NCBI GenBank assembly: GCA_018781585.1
Contig: JADMJT010000099.1
Coordinates: forward strand, 1 to 35,583
DNA length: 35,583 bases
Direction: 5' to 3'
DNA from: Burkholderiales bacterium
GTDB taxonomy: Bacteria; Pseudomonadota; Gammaproteobacteria; Burkholderiales; Thiobacteraceae
Positions 26,719 through 35,583 of the stretch are shown here, piece by piece. The position numbers and the translations under genes were made by a program. The notes beneath the pieces are model-generated. The model did no database searches and had not been told where the DNA came from. It saw only the letters and a list, made by a program, of their open reading frames with translations. Every line of letters starts with the position of its first letter. The first letter of the stretch is position 1.

Positions 26719-28509
26719 TTACTTACCAAACCCCATTTCACCCTTGATGGTTTTGAATGACGACGTCACATGGCAGCGTTCGCATTGGCGACCGAAGCTG
26801 CCATCGTGCACATCTTCTCGCTCATGGCAGCTGACGCAGGTGCCGGAGAGGCTGAGTTTGCCTGGCATCGGGCGGGTATGGCAGGCCACGCATTCCAGCC
26901 CCTTGTGCCCGCCGTCGAGCTTGAATTTGGTGCGCTGGTCGTGATCGAAATCCCATAGTTTCCAATCCCTTGCGTTGTGGCATTGGCCGCATTCGGTGCC
27001 CAGGCGCTTTTTGTGGACATCTTCTTTCGCATGGCAGGCGTTGCATTCCATGGAGGCGTCCTTGAAGGCGGGCGTCAGGTGGCATTTTTTGCATTCCACC
27101 TTGATATGCTTGCCCAGCAGGGGGAAGCGCGCCAAACCGTGATCGAAACTGGTGTCTTTCCAGTCTTTCTCGTTGTGACAGGATTCGCATTTTTTGCCTT
27201 CCTGGCCCTTGTGTTTATCGTCTTGCTGGTGGCAGGCGTAGCAGGTCGATTGCACCTTGTCCTTGTAGAGATGCCCTTTGTGGCAAGCCATGCATTTCAC
27301 CTTGATATGCTTGCCGCGCAAAGGGTATTTGGTATCGCGGTCATGCTGGAAAGTGCTGATTTTCCAGTCTTTTTCCTTATGACAGGTTTCGCATTTCTCC
27401 CCGTATTTGCCTTTATGCTCGTCTTCTTTCAGGTGGCAGGCGATACAGGCGGTTTTTAGCTTGTCGCGGTAGTTGGCGTTGGTGTGGCAAGCGGTGCACT
27501 TAGCCGCTTTGTGCTTGTCGCGTAAGGGAAATTTGGTGTCCTGGTCGTGGTTGAACGAGGTCGTACGCCACTCGCGCTCGTTGTGGCAGGATTCGCATTT
27601 CTCACCCAAGCCGCCCTTATGCACATCGTCCGCGCGGTGGCAGGCGACGCAAGTCGTTTTAAGTTTTTCTTTATATAACCCGCTCTTGTGGCAGCTCTCG
27701 CATTTCGTCGTGCGGTGTTTGCCGCGTAGGGGGTAGCGGGTTTTGTCATGATTGAAGGTCATTTCCTTCCAGTCGCGCTCGGTGTGGCACGACTCGCACT
27801 TGGCGCCGAAGCTGCCTTTATGCTTGTCGTCCTTGCGATGGCAGGATAGGCAGTCCCGCGGCACGCCCTTGAAGCGCTGGTTTTGATGGCAATCCTCGCA
27901 CTTCACGTCGGCATGCTTGCCGGCAAGGGGGAAGCGCGTTTTTTCGTGGTCGAATTTCGCGGCTTTCCAGTCGCGCTCGTTGTGGCAGGTTTCGCACGCC
28001 GCGCCCAGATTGCCTTTGTGCTTGTCGTCTTTTTTATGGCAGGCATTGCACTTGGTGGCGGTATCGCGGTACTTGACGCCGGGACGATGGCAATCGCGGC
28101 AGGCGATTTTTGCGTCGGCGTGCCCGCCTTTTAAAATAAAATCCGTCTTGGTGTGATTGAAGGATTTCTCATCCAAGGGTGCGATATGGGCGGCGCGGCC
28201 CTTGTGCTCGGTGTGGCAGGCGCGGCATTCCTGCTCGGTCAAGCGGCCATGGTAGCCCTGTTTCTGGCGCACATCGCTTGCCACGTCTTTGTGGCAATCC
28301 AGGCACAAGCCGGTTTGCGCCGCTTTGTTGAAGCGCATATGGCATTTGACGCATTCGCTTTCGTACTTGGCGTGCCCCTCGATCACTTTGCCCGGCATCA
28401 GCACCGATTCGATGCTGTCGGCGCGCGCCCCGGCAGCGCAAAAAAACATGAGAAGTATGGCGGTGAGCCAGGCCAAGCACGGCCTAATACATGTGCACTG
28501 CGATGACAT
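26719..28509 (-). CDS. Multiheme c-type cytochrome with 24 CXXCH motifs
   Basis: 24 CXXCH counted. The true start is probably the ATG at 28507-28509 (MSSQCTCIRPCLAWLTAILLMFFCAAGARADS signal peptide), overlapping the upstream gene by 26 bp, rather than the ORF-track start at 28698. Confidence 0.93.
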   Translation of the reverse strand: MSSQCTCIRPCLAWLTAILLMFFCAAGARADSIESVLMPGKVIEGHAKYESECVKCHMRFNKAAQTGLCLDCHKDVASDVRQKQGYHGRLTEQECRACHTEHKGRAAHIAPLDEKSFNHTKTDFILKGGHADAKIACRDCHRPGVKYRDTATKCNACHKKDDKHKGNLGAACETCHNERDWKAAKFDHEKTRFPLAGKHADVKCEDCHQNQRFKGVPRDCLSCHRKDDKHKGSFGAKCESCHTERDWKEMTFNHDKTRYPLRGKHRTTKCESCHKSGLYKEKLKTTCVACHRADDVHKGGLGEKCESCHNEREWRTTSFNHDQDTKFPLRDKHKAAKCTACHTNANYRDKLKTACIACHLKEDEHKGKYGEKCETCHKEKDWKISTFQHDRDTKYPLRGKHIKVKCMACHKGHLYKDKVQSTCYACHQQDDKHKGQEGKKCESCHNEKDWKDTSFDHGLARFPLLGKHIKVECKKCHLTPAFKDASMECNACHAKEDVHKKRLGTECGQCHNARDWKLWDFDHDQRTKFKLDGGHKGLECVACHTRPMPGKLSLSGTCVSCHEREDVHDGSFGRQCERCHVTSSFKTIKGEMGFGK

Positions 28510-29377
28510 GAAACACCGCGCTGAAGGCGAGCATATAAACGAAGGGGACATGCAGCACATGCCAAAGTGAAAACATGCGCTCGTAAGCAGCAAACTGATG
28601 CACGCGCTGCACTTCCGCCACGTAGTCCGCCAGCGCCGGGGTAATTTCGGCCAGGAATTTGCGCAGGGCTTGCCGATCCAGGCCGTGTTGCGCCGCATCG
28701 GTTTTAAGGGTTTTTTTCAGCGCTTGCAGGCAGTGCCGATAGGTGCGCCGCTTATACCAACCCAGGGTCATGAAGCGCCAAGCGCGGGTGATAAAGGAGC
28801 CGGAGGTGTCTTTGGCGCGCGCTTCGAAGGCTTGGAGCAGGGCTTCCGCCTGCGGCGCGAAGCGCAAGCGGGATTCCACATCCCCCGCATGCAGGCCGAG
28901 TTCCGCTTGCATTTCCTTCAGATTCGCATGGCTGCCATAGAGGCCGTGGTGAATGCGCGTGTAGATGAAACGGCCGATCACGCCGCTGCCGGCCACCAGC
29001 AGCATGGACACCAACGCTACCCCGGCATTGAGCGAGCCGATGCTGAAGGTCGAGTGAAACAAGATCAACATCGGGCCGGCGATCCCGAGAAACATGTGGG
29101 TGCGGAACCAGGGTTTGATCGGTCCCCAGCCATGCATGAAACGCAAATGTTTGCGTAGCGGGTAAGTGAGCAGCATCAGCATCATCACGCCGCCGATCAA
29201 TCCCATGTAATAGCCTAAGTCGGATCCCGCAGTGTAGTAATCGCCTTGCGCGACCAACCAGGCGGCAGCCATGGCGAGGATCAACGCGAGACTGATTCCA
29301 GCGCGCTTGATGATGGCAGCGTTAACGGCCGGCTGCCGGGCTTCGGTCTGGGGAAGGGCTGCTGCGGGATTAGTCAT
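28484..29377 (-). CDS. Cytochrome b / ferric-reductase-like transmembrane protein
   Basis: Several TM segments with His pairs (RTHMFLGIAGPMLILFHSTF; LWHVLHVPFVYMLAFSAVFHVIAVHMY); adjacent to multiheme cytochromes. Confidence 0.78.
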   Translation of the reverse strand: MTNPAAALPQTEARQPAVNAAIIKRAGISLALILAMAAAWLVAQGDYYTAGSDLGYYMGLIGGVMMLMLLTYPLRKHLRFMHGWGPIKPWFRTHMFLGIAGPMLILFHSTFSIGSLNAGVALVSMLLVAGSGVIGRFIYTRIHHGLYGSHANLKEMQAELGLHAGDVESRLRFAPQAEALLQAFEARAKDTSGSFITRAWRFMTLGWYKRRTYRHCLQALKKTLKTDAAQHGLDRQALRKFLAEITPALADYVAEVQRVHQFAAYERMFSLWHVLHVPFVYMLAFSAVFHVIAVHMY

Positions 29378-29596
29378 GCGTCAGGGATACCTTGTGCTGA
29401 GGTTCATTCGAACCGAGTTTACTGGTCGCGCCGGGGCTTGTGCAATGCCTGTGCTGCGGAAAAGATATTGAATGATGTGGCTGCATGCTAGTATTTTCGG
29501 CTTTAGTGGAAATTTCTCCATTAAAGATCGTTAATCCCGTCATCGGCGCATCCTCAGTACGATGGGCTCGCAGGTGGCTAAATAGCGTGGCGAAGA

Positions 29597-30904
29597 ATGG
29601 TGTTATCGACGGAACTGATTAGCGTATTGCTCTATCTTTCTCCGCTTGCGGTCGTGATGTATTTGTATCTGCGGCGGCATGCGAAACGCGCCGCGCAGCA
29701 TGCGGGTGTGTTGCGCGAGTCGGTGGAAGCGGGGCTCAATGAGCCGCCCTCGCTGCATCCGGTGATCAACCCGAATCGTTGTATCGGCTCCGGCGCCTGC
29801 GTCAAAGCGTGTCCGGAAAAGGCGCTGGGCATCATCAACGGCAAGGGTCAGTTGATCAATGCCTCCTCCTGTATCGGCCACGGTGCGTGCCGGCTGGCCT
29901 GCCCGGTGGATGCGATTCAACTGGTATTCGGCACCGAAAAGCGCGGCGTGGACATTCCGCAAGTGCAGCCAAATTTCGAAACCAATGTGCCGGGAATTTT
30001 TATTGCCGGCGAGTTGGGCGGCATGGGGCTGATCCGCAATGCGGTGGAGCAGGGCCGGCAGGCACTGGAATCCGTTGCGCAAACAAAAGATCGCGAGGGC
30101 GAACTGGATGTGGTGATCGTCGGCACTGGCCCCTCTGGCTTATCCTCTGCTTTGGCCGCGATGGAGAAGAAGCTGCGTTTTGTCGCGGTGGAGCAAGAGG
30201 ATTCTTTGGGCGGCACGGTCTATCACTATCCGCGCAACAAGGTCGTGATGACCAGACCCATGCGCCTGCCCATGGTCGGCACGGTGAAAATGGGTGAGGT
30301 GAGCAAGGAATCTCTGCTCGAATTCTGGAATGGCATCATTCAGAAAACCGGACTCAAAATCAACTTCAACGAACGCATGGAAAAGATAGAGCAAACCGCT
30401 AGCGGCTTCGAGGTCCAGACCAATCGCCAGGTGTACCGCACGCGCAATGTGTTGCTCACCATTGGCCGCCGCGGCACCCCGCGTAAGCTGGGGGTGGCGG
30501 GCGAGGAACAGCCCAAAGTAGTGTATCGCTTGATCGACCCCGAGCAGTATCGCGGCCAGCATGTGCTGGTGGTGGGCGGCGGCGACAGCGCCTTGGAAGC
30601 GGCGCTGGCCATTGCCGATCAGCCTGGCAGCACGGTTGCCTTGTCTTACCGCAGCGAGGCATTCGGCCGGGTCAAACCCAAAAATCGGCAGCGACTGGAT
30701 GCGGCGCAAGCGGCGGGCCGCGTGCAGGTCTTGCTCAAATCGAGCGTGAAGGAAATTGTGTCTGATGCGGTGTCGATTGAGCATGATGGCCAAACCCTGT
30801 CGCTTAAGAATGACGCAGTGATCGTGTGCGCCGGCGGTATTTTGCCGACGCCCTTTTTGAAAGAGATTGGCATCATGGTGGAGACAAAACATGGCACAGC
30901 CTGA
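29597..30904 (+). CDS. Membrane-anchored ferredoxin-domain / FAD-NAD(P) (thioredoxin-reductase-like) oxidoreductase
   Basis: N-terminal TM helix; CIGSGACVKACP and CIGHGACRLACP; GIFIAGELGGMGLIRNAVEQG; FAD motif VVIVGTGPSGLSSALAA; NAD(P) motif VLVVGGGDSALEAALA. Confidence 0.88.
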   Translation: MVLSTELISVLLYLSPLAVVMYLYLRRHAKRAAQHAGVLRESVEAGLNEPPSLHPVINPNRCIGSGACVKACPEKALGIINGKGQLINASSCIGHGACRLACPVDAIQLVFGTEKRGVDIPQVQPNFETNVPGIFIAGELGGMGLIRNAVEQGRQALESVAQTKDREGELDVVIVGTGPSGLSSALAAMEKKLRFVAVEQEDSLGGTVYHYPRNKVVMTRPMRLPMVGTVKMGEVSKESLLEFWNGIIQKTGLKINFNERMEKIEQTASGFEVQTNRQVYRTRNVLLTIGRRGTPRKLGVAGEEQPKVVYRLIDPEQYRGQHVLVVGGGDSALEAALAIADQPGSTVALSYRSEAFGRVKPKNRQRLDAAQAAGRVQVLLKSSVKEIVSDAVSIEHDGQTLSLKNDAVIVCAGGILPTPFLKEIGIMVETKHGTA

Positions 30905-32180
30905 AATCTGGTTCTGGATAAGCGCAATTGTGTTGACCCTGTTCGCGCTCGGGGTGGTGTTGCGCCCCTTGCTTTCCAAGCGCGAGATCGCCACACCCGA
31001 TCAGATCGAATCGAATGCCGCGATTTATCGCGGCCAACTCGACGAGTTGGAGCGGGATTTGGCCGCCGGCACGCTGGATGCCGAGCACTATGCCGAGAGC
31101 CGGCGCGAGCTCGAACGCCGTTTGTTGGAAGAAGCTTCGTCGTCCGCCTTGCCGCGCCCGCCTGTCGCGCGCCGTTGGTGTTTTGCGCTGTTGGTGGCCG
31201 CGCTTTTGCCGCTGACGGCCCTCGGTTTGTATTACCAATTGGGGCGCCCCGATGCGATTACCTACGCGCCCTTGGATAATTTGATGGCGCAGGAAAAGCC
31301 TGAGGGGCACGCGAAGGATGCAGATTTGGATCCCTTGGTGGCGCGCTTGGCGGCGCGGCTGCGCGACAAGTCGCCGGAAGACGGCGAAGGTTGGGCTTTG
31401 TTGGCGCGTTCCTATGTGGAGCTTAAGCGCCATGCCGAGGCGTCGGCGGCGTTCGCAAAAGCTGCCGCGCTGTTGCCGCGCGATCCTGTCTTACTGGTGG
31501 ATTACGCTGATGCGCTGGCCATGGCGCAGGGCAGGCGCATGGAAGGCAAGCCCGCGCAACTGGTCGAGCAAGCGCTGGCGCTCGACCCGCGCAACGAAAA
31601 AGCCTTGATGCTGGCCGCGACACACGAATTCGATCGTCACCGCTACCCTGAGGCCATTAAATATTGGGAACGCTTGAGCCATGTGGCGTCCCCAGGATCA
31701 GAATCGGCGAAAGAAGCACTAGCCAGTATTGAGGAGTCGAAAGCGATCCTATCCGGCAAGGCCGTAGCCGCAGCACCCGCCGCGCCGATCGAGGCGCCTG
31801 CCCAAGTCGTAACCGCGCCGCGTGCTGCTCCCGCTTCCATAGAGATACGCGGTGAAGTGACACTCGCACCCGCCTTGGCACGCCGCGTCAAGCCCACCGA
31901 TACCTTATTCATTTTTGCGCGCGCTGCGACTGGTCCGCGCATGCCGGTTGCGATCATCACGGCAAAGGCGAATGCGCTACCATATCTGTTCACTCTGTCG
32001 GATAGCATGAACCTGATGCCGGGCCGCAATTTGTCCGAGATGGAAAGCGTGGTGGTGGTGGCGCGCATCACCTCCTCCGGCCAGGCCACGGTGCAAAGCG
32101 GCGATCTCGAAGGCGCCACGCCGCCGCTGCGCCCCGGCGGCCAGCCAGTGAAACTGGTGATCGACCGTGTCACGCCTTAA
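30891..32180 (+). CDS. ccmI: c-type cytochrome biogenesis protein CcmI/CycH-like with TPRs
   Basis: MAQPEIWFWISAIVLTLFALGVVLRPLLSKRE...AIYRGQLDELERDLAAGTLDAEHYAESRRELERRLLEE, TPR region, C-terminal domain; overlaps the preceding CDS by 14 bp. Confidence 0.85.
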   Translation: MAQPEIWFWISAIVLTLFALGVVLRPLLSKREIATPDQIESNAAIYRGQLDELERDLAAGTLDAEHYAESRRELERRLLEEASSSALPRPPVARRWCFALLVAALLPLTALGLYYQLGRPDAITYAPLDNLMAQEKPEGHAKDADLDPLVARLAARLRDKSPEDGEGWALLARSYVELKRHAEASAAFAKAAALLPRDPVLLVDYADALAMAQGRRMEGKPAQLVEQALALDPRNEKALMLAATHEFDRHRYPEAIKYWERLSHVASPGSESAKEALASIEESKAILSGKAVAAAPAAPIEAPAQVVTAPRAAPASIEIRGEVTLAPALARRVKPTDTLFIFARAATGPRMPVAIITAKANALPYLFTLSDSMNLMPGRNLSEMESVVVVARITSSGQATVQSGDLEGATPPLRPGGQPVKLVIDRVTP

Positions 32181-32320
32181 CTCGGTGCTCTAAGTCCGAA
32201 TCCCATTGCCCGCCCGCCGGGCGCGGCTTATGATGGCGCGGTTACCGCCAAAGGGGCCGCGCCATCGCAACGTTCAAGACTGTTTTCCCGCCACTGCTGA
32301 TTGAGCTGCAGCACCACTTA

Positions 32321-34675
32321 TTGTTCGTGAAAAGCGTGGTGGATCGCGTATTCGCGGATGACGTCGCCACCGCCGCCGGTTTGCCCGAGCCAGAGTATTG
32401 GCATTGGTATGACAACGCTGATAATCGCTTGGTAAAACAACTGGCAAACGACGATTTGCGTGCTGCGTGGGTGCATACCGGGCGCGTGCATAAACAGTTT
32501 CTCAAGGCAGCCGAAGCCGCGGTCAACCTTGCCGCCAAGGGCGAGCCGGCCCGAGCACGTATTCAACTCAATGAAGTATTTTCCCTTTCTAATGAGCTCA
32601 CCGGTTTGCTGGTGGGCGGCAGCATTGCCGAGTTGGTGAGTGCGATTCAAGCGCACGAGCAACTATTGGCCACGCGCTACGAGCGCGATTTTCTCGAAGC
32701 GACCCACATGGGGCGTTTTACGCTGCGCTTGAGCGATAACGTGATCATGGAAGCGGATGATAGTTTCCTCGATTTTTGTGGCTATACGCGTGAAGATTTG
32801 ATCGGCAGTACGGTCAATGCGCTGCTCGGAAAACCGGCGCTGTCGCGCATGACGACCGCCGCGCGCAATATGGAGAAGACCGAACGCGTTGCGATCAAGG
32901 CCAAGCATGGGGCCGGTCATCCGATCACGCTGGATGTTATCGCCTACATCGACCACGACAACCATGCCGAGCTGCTGCACGCTTTCGCGGTAAACGTGAC
33001 GCAGACCGAGACCGAAGCGCAGCAGCGGCGCTTGCTCTCGACCGCAGTTGAGGCCTCCGGCCAATCGGTGATGATCACCAATGGCAAGCAGGAAATTGTC
33101 TACGTAAACCCTGCTTTCACGCTCATCACGGGCTACGAGTCAGAGGAGGTGCTAGGGAAAACGCCGCGCTTCCTACAGGGCGCGGAGACCAGCCAAGCGA
33201 CGCGGGTGGCGATTCGCGAGGCGCTCGCGGCGCACAAGCCGGTGCGGGTGGAGATTCTGAATTACCACAAAAGTGGGCGGCCTTATTGGCAGGATTTATC
33301 TATCGTGCCGGTGCTCGACGATGAGGGTGAGGTCACGCACTTTGTGGCAATCGAAGTTGATATCACCGAGCGCAAAAAAGCGGAGCAGGAAATTGCCCGC
33401 ATTGCGATGGAGGATCATCTCACCGGTTTGGCCAATCGGCGCGCGGCGGAAGATCGCTTGGAATTGGAGTGGGGGCGGGCACGACGCGATCATGGTGATT
33501 TTGCCATAGCGATCGCCGATATTGACCGCTTTAAATTAGTGAACGATCAGTATGGGCATCACATCGGCGACCAAGTGCTAAAGCACGTCGCGGGGGTGAT
33601 GGCGTCTAACCTGCGTGGCGGCGACTGGATCGCGCGCTGGGGCGGGGAAGAGTTCATCGTCTGCTTCCACGACTTGGACCGGCGCGGCGCGCTGACCGCC
33701 GCGGAGCGGCTACGCAAGCAGGTGAAGGCAAAACCCATTACGCTGCCGCAGGGCGAGCTGCCGGTGACGGTGAGCATGGGTGTATCGCTGTATGGAACGG
33801 AACACAAAAGCATCGAGGAAATGCTCGCCCAAGCGGATGCCTTGCTGTACGAGGCCAAGCATGCGGGGCGGGACAAGGTGATGTGCGCGGGCAAAGACGC
33901 GACCCGCAAGGGCGGCGTGATCTGGGAAGGCTCGCAAGTGCAAAGCGCGCTGCACGAAGGACGGGTGTTGCCGGCGTATCAGCCCATTGTCGATCTGCGC
34001 ACCGGGCGTATTGTGGCCGACGAAGCGTTGGCGCGTATTCGCGCCAAGGATGACTCTTTAATTCCCGCGATTAATTTTATCCAGGCGGCGGAAGCGCTGC
34101 ACCTTATCGGCGCCATCGACGAGACCATTTCCAGCAGTGCGCTGGAGCGTTGTTCTGTTTCGATTGCGGGCCAGGAGGAAGAAGCGTTTATTGCTCACTT
34201 CATTAACCTCTCGCCCCAATTCCTCGCCAATCCCGAAGCGGTGGACAATCTGCTGGAACGCGCACGCGACTATTGCACGCGTTGCGGCATGAATAACGCT
34301 TCGAACAAACCGATGGTGATCGAAATTACCGAGCGCCAGTCAGCCGATATTTTGTTGCTGAAAAAACATCTCAAGCCGCTGATGGATTTCGGCTTCCGGC
34401 TGGCGCTCGATGATTTCGGCAGCGGTTATTCTTCGTTTTTGTATCTGGCCGAACTACCGGTCAATTTCATCAAAATAGAAGGCTGGATGGTGAACCGGAT
34501 CAACCAGGACAAACGCATCCGGCAGTTGGTTGAGACGCTGGTCAATACCGCGCAGAAATTTAATATCCTCACCGTGGCGGAGTGCGTCGAAGATCCGGAA
34601 ACGGCACAGGTGTTGTGTGATATCGGCGTCGATTGGGCGCAGGGGTATTACTTCGCCCGACCCGCGGTGGCGTAG
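32321..34675 (+). CDS. PAS-PAS-GGDEF-EAL cyclic-di-GMP protein with CZB-like N-terminal region
   Basis: RWGGEEFIVCFHDLDRRGA (GGDEF), ADEALARIR / INLSPQFL / EITERQSADI / LDDFGSGYSSFLYL (EAL), two PAS segments. TTG start by ORF track; start uncertain. Confidence 0.88.
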   Translation: MFVKSVVDRVFADDVATAAGLPEPEYWHWYDNADNRLVKQLANDDLRAAWVHTGRVHKQFLKAAEAAVNLAAKGEPARARIQLNEVFSLSNELTGLLVGGSIAELVSAIQAHEQLLATRYERDFLEATHMGRFTLRLSDNVIMEADDSFLDFCGYTREDLIGSTVNALLGKPALSRMTTAARNMEKTERVAIKAKHGAGHPITLDVIAYIDHDNHAELLHAFAVNVTQTETEAQQRRLLSTAVEASGQSVMITNGKQEIVYVNPAFTLITGYESEEVLGKTPRFLQGAETSQATRVAIREALAAHKPVRVEILNYHKSGRPYWQDLSIVPVLDDEGEVTHFVAIEVDITERKKAEQEIARIAMEDHLTGLANRRAAEDRLELEWGRARRDHGDFAIAIADIDRFKLVNDQYGHHIGDQVLKHVAGVMASNLRGGDWIARWGGEEFIVCFHDLDRRGALTAAERLRKQVKAKPITLPQGELPVTVSMGVSLYGTEHKSIEEMLAQADALLYEAKHAGRDKVMCAGKDATRKGGVIWEGSQVQSALHEGRVLPAYQPIVDLRTGRIVADEALARIRAKDDSLIPAINFIQAAEALHLIGAIDETISSSALERCSVSIAGQEEEAFIAHFINLSPQFLANPEAVDNLLERARDYCTRCGMNNASNKPMVIEITERQSADILLLKKHLKPLMDFGFRLALDDFGSGYSSFLYLAELPVNFIKIEGWMVNRINQDKRIRQLVETLVNTAQKFNILTVAECVEDPETAQVLCDIGVDWAQGYYFARPAVA

Positions 34676-34732
34676 TCACGAATCGACGCACGGGAAGTGT
34701 GCTAGCATGCGCGCTTTTCTGCGAAGCTCCCC

Positions 34733-35287
34733 ATGAAAATCTGCATCGTTTCCGACAGTCATGACAATCGCCGCCTGCTTGGCAGCGCGGTGGAAGACGC
34801 CAAGCTGCATGGCGCAGAAGCCGTGCTGCATTGCGGCGACGTGGTCGCGCCGACCACCCTGCGCGTGCTGCAAAAATTCGGTTTGCCGGTGCATGTGATT
34901 TACGGCAACAACACCGGTGATTTGTACAATATGTCCAAGCTTGCCCACGAGCCAGAAAGTGTCGTGCATTTCCATGGCCCCGATGCGGGCATCGAGTTGG
35001 CGAATAAAAAAGTGTTCCTGGTGCATTACCCCCACTATGCGCAAGGGATGGCGACGACCGGCGACTGGGACTTGGTGTGCTGCGGCCACGACCATCGCTC
35101 GGAGATTCGGTGGGTAGCCAATGTTAAAGGCGGGAAAACCCTCCTAGTGAATCCCGGTACGGTCGGTGGCGTAGGTTCTCCGCCGACGTATGTGCTGGGC
35201 GATCTGAATACGATGGAATTTGAAGTCATCAATGTACCGGCGCAGCAGGGTGAATTGTGCAACATGCCGCGCGTGGCCAAGCATTAG
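34733..35287 (+). CDS. YfcE/MJ0936-family metallophosphoesterase
   Basis: MKICIVSDSHDNRRLL, VLHCGDVV, VIYGNNTGD, VHYPHYAQ, CCGHDHRSEI, LVNPGTVGG. Confidence 0.9.
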   Translation: MKICIVSDSHDNRRLLGSAVEDAKLHGAEAVLHCGDVVAPTTLRVLQKFGLPVHVIYGNNTGDLYNMSKLAHEPESVVHFHGPDAGIELANKKVFLVHYPHYAQGMATTGDWDLVCCGHDHRSEIRWVANVKGGKTLLVNPGTVGGVGSPPTYVLGDLNTMEFEVINVPAQQGELCNMPRVAKH

Positions 35288-35534
35288 CGTCCGCTAATGC
35301 GTAGTCTCGCCCGCGTCTTCAAATTGACCGTCTCTATCGACATATAAATAATTTCAATTGTGTTTGACGAAGCCAAATCTGGAACGCTGATTCGAATCAG
35401 AGTAAGATCCGGTGTCTTGAAATACGCCTTTTCGCCAACAGGGCGTCAATGAAATACTCGATTTAATTACCATCTAAAAAGCTTAGTGGCCTTAACCACC
35501 ACTGATCGACAACCATCCGTATTTGGAGGACCTC

Positions 35535-35583
35535 ATGACGGAAGTAGTGGCAACCAACCAGACCATTTTGGTGGTCGGCGGCG
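35535..35583 (+). CDS. 5' end of a Rossmann-fold (probable FAD/NAD-binding) protein, truncated by window edge
   Basis: SD ggagga then ATG; MTEVVATNQTILVVGG beginning a GxGxxG-type motif. Confidence 0.55.
   Translation, partial: MTEVVATNQTILVVGG

Noticed and set aside
29401-29425. tRNA T-arm-like palindrome ggttcattcgaacc in the divergent intergenic region
   Set aside because: No acceptor, D-arm or anticodon arm found around it; only a short 5-bp hairpin.

Overview
The window looks like a Gram-negative, betaproteobacteria-like chromosome segment; taxonomy is inferred from gene content only. Left part (1-19.9 kb): PPi-dependent phosphofructokinase (5'-truncated), a 72-aa small protein, a K+-independent-type membrane H+-pyrophosphatase, clpS-clpA, a class II (B12) ribonucleotide reductase, a ROK sugar kinase, a GlcG/HbpS-like protein, a DAHP synthase, an orphan membrane protein, lpxH, two tandem cyclophilins, an L,D-transpeptidase plus TPR protein pair, gltX and cysS. 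Right part (19.9-32.2 kb): a candidate extracellular electron transfer locus. It encodes a TPR/beta-barrel outer-membrane protein, a small periplasmic protein, a giant multiheme cytochrome c (59 CXXCH plus one CX3CH by my count), a second 24-heme cytochrome c, a cytochrome-b/ferric-reductase-like membrane protein, a divergent Fe-S/FAD oxidoreductase and CcmI. The window ends with a PAS-GGDEF-EAL protein, a YfcE-like phosphoesterase and the start of a Rossmann-fold flavoprotein-like gene. Most notable: (i) the giant cytochrome contains 23 two-heme modules at an exact 141-bp period; (ii) both ferredoxin motifs of the oxidoreductase have lost their second Cys (to Ser and His); (iii) a relic lpxH 3' end lies on the far side of a small insert containing an orphan membrane-protein gene and a strongly structured non-coding repeat next to intact lpxH.
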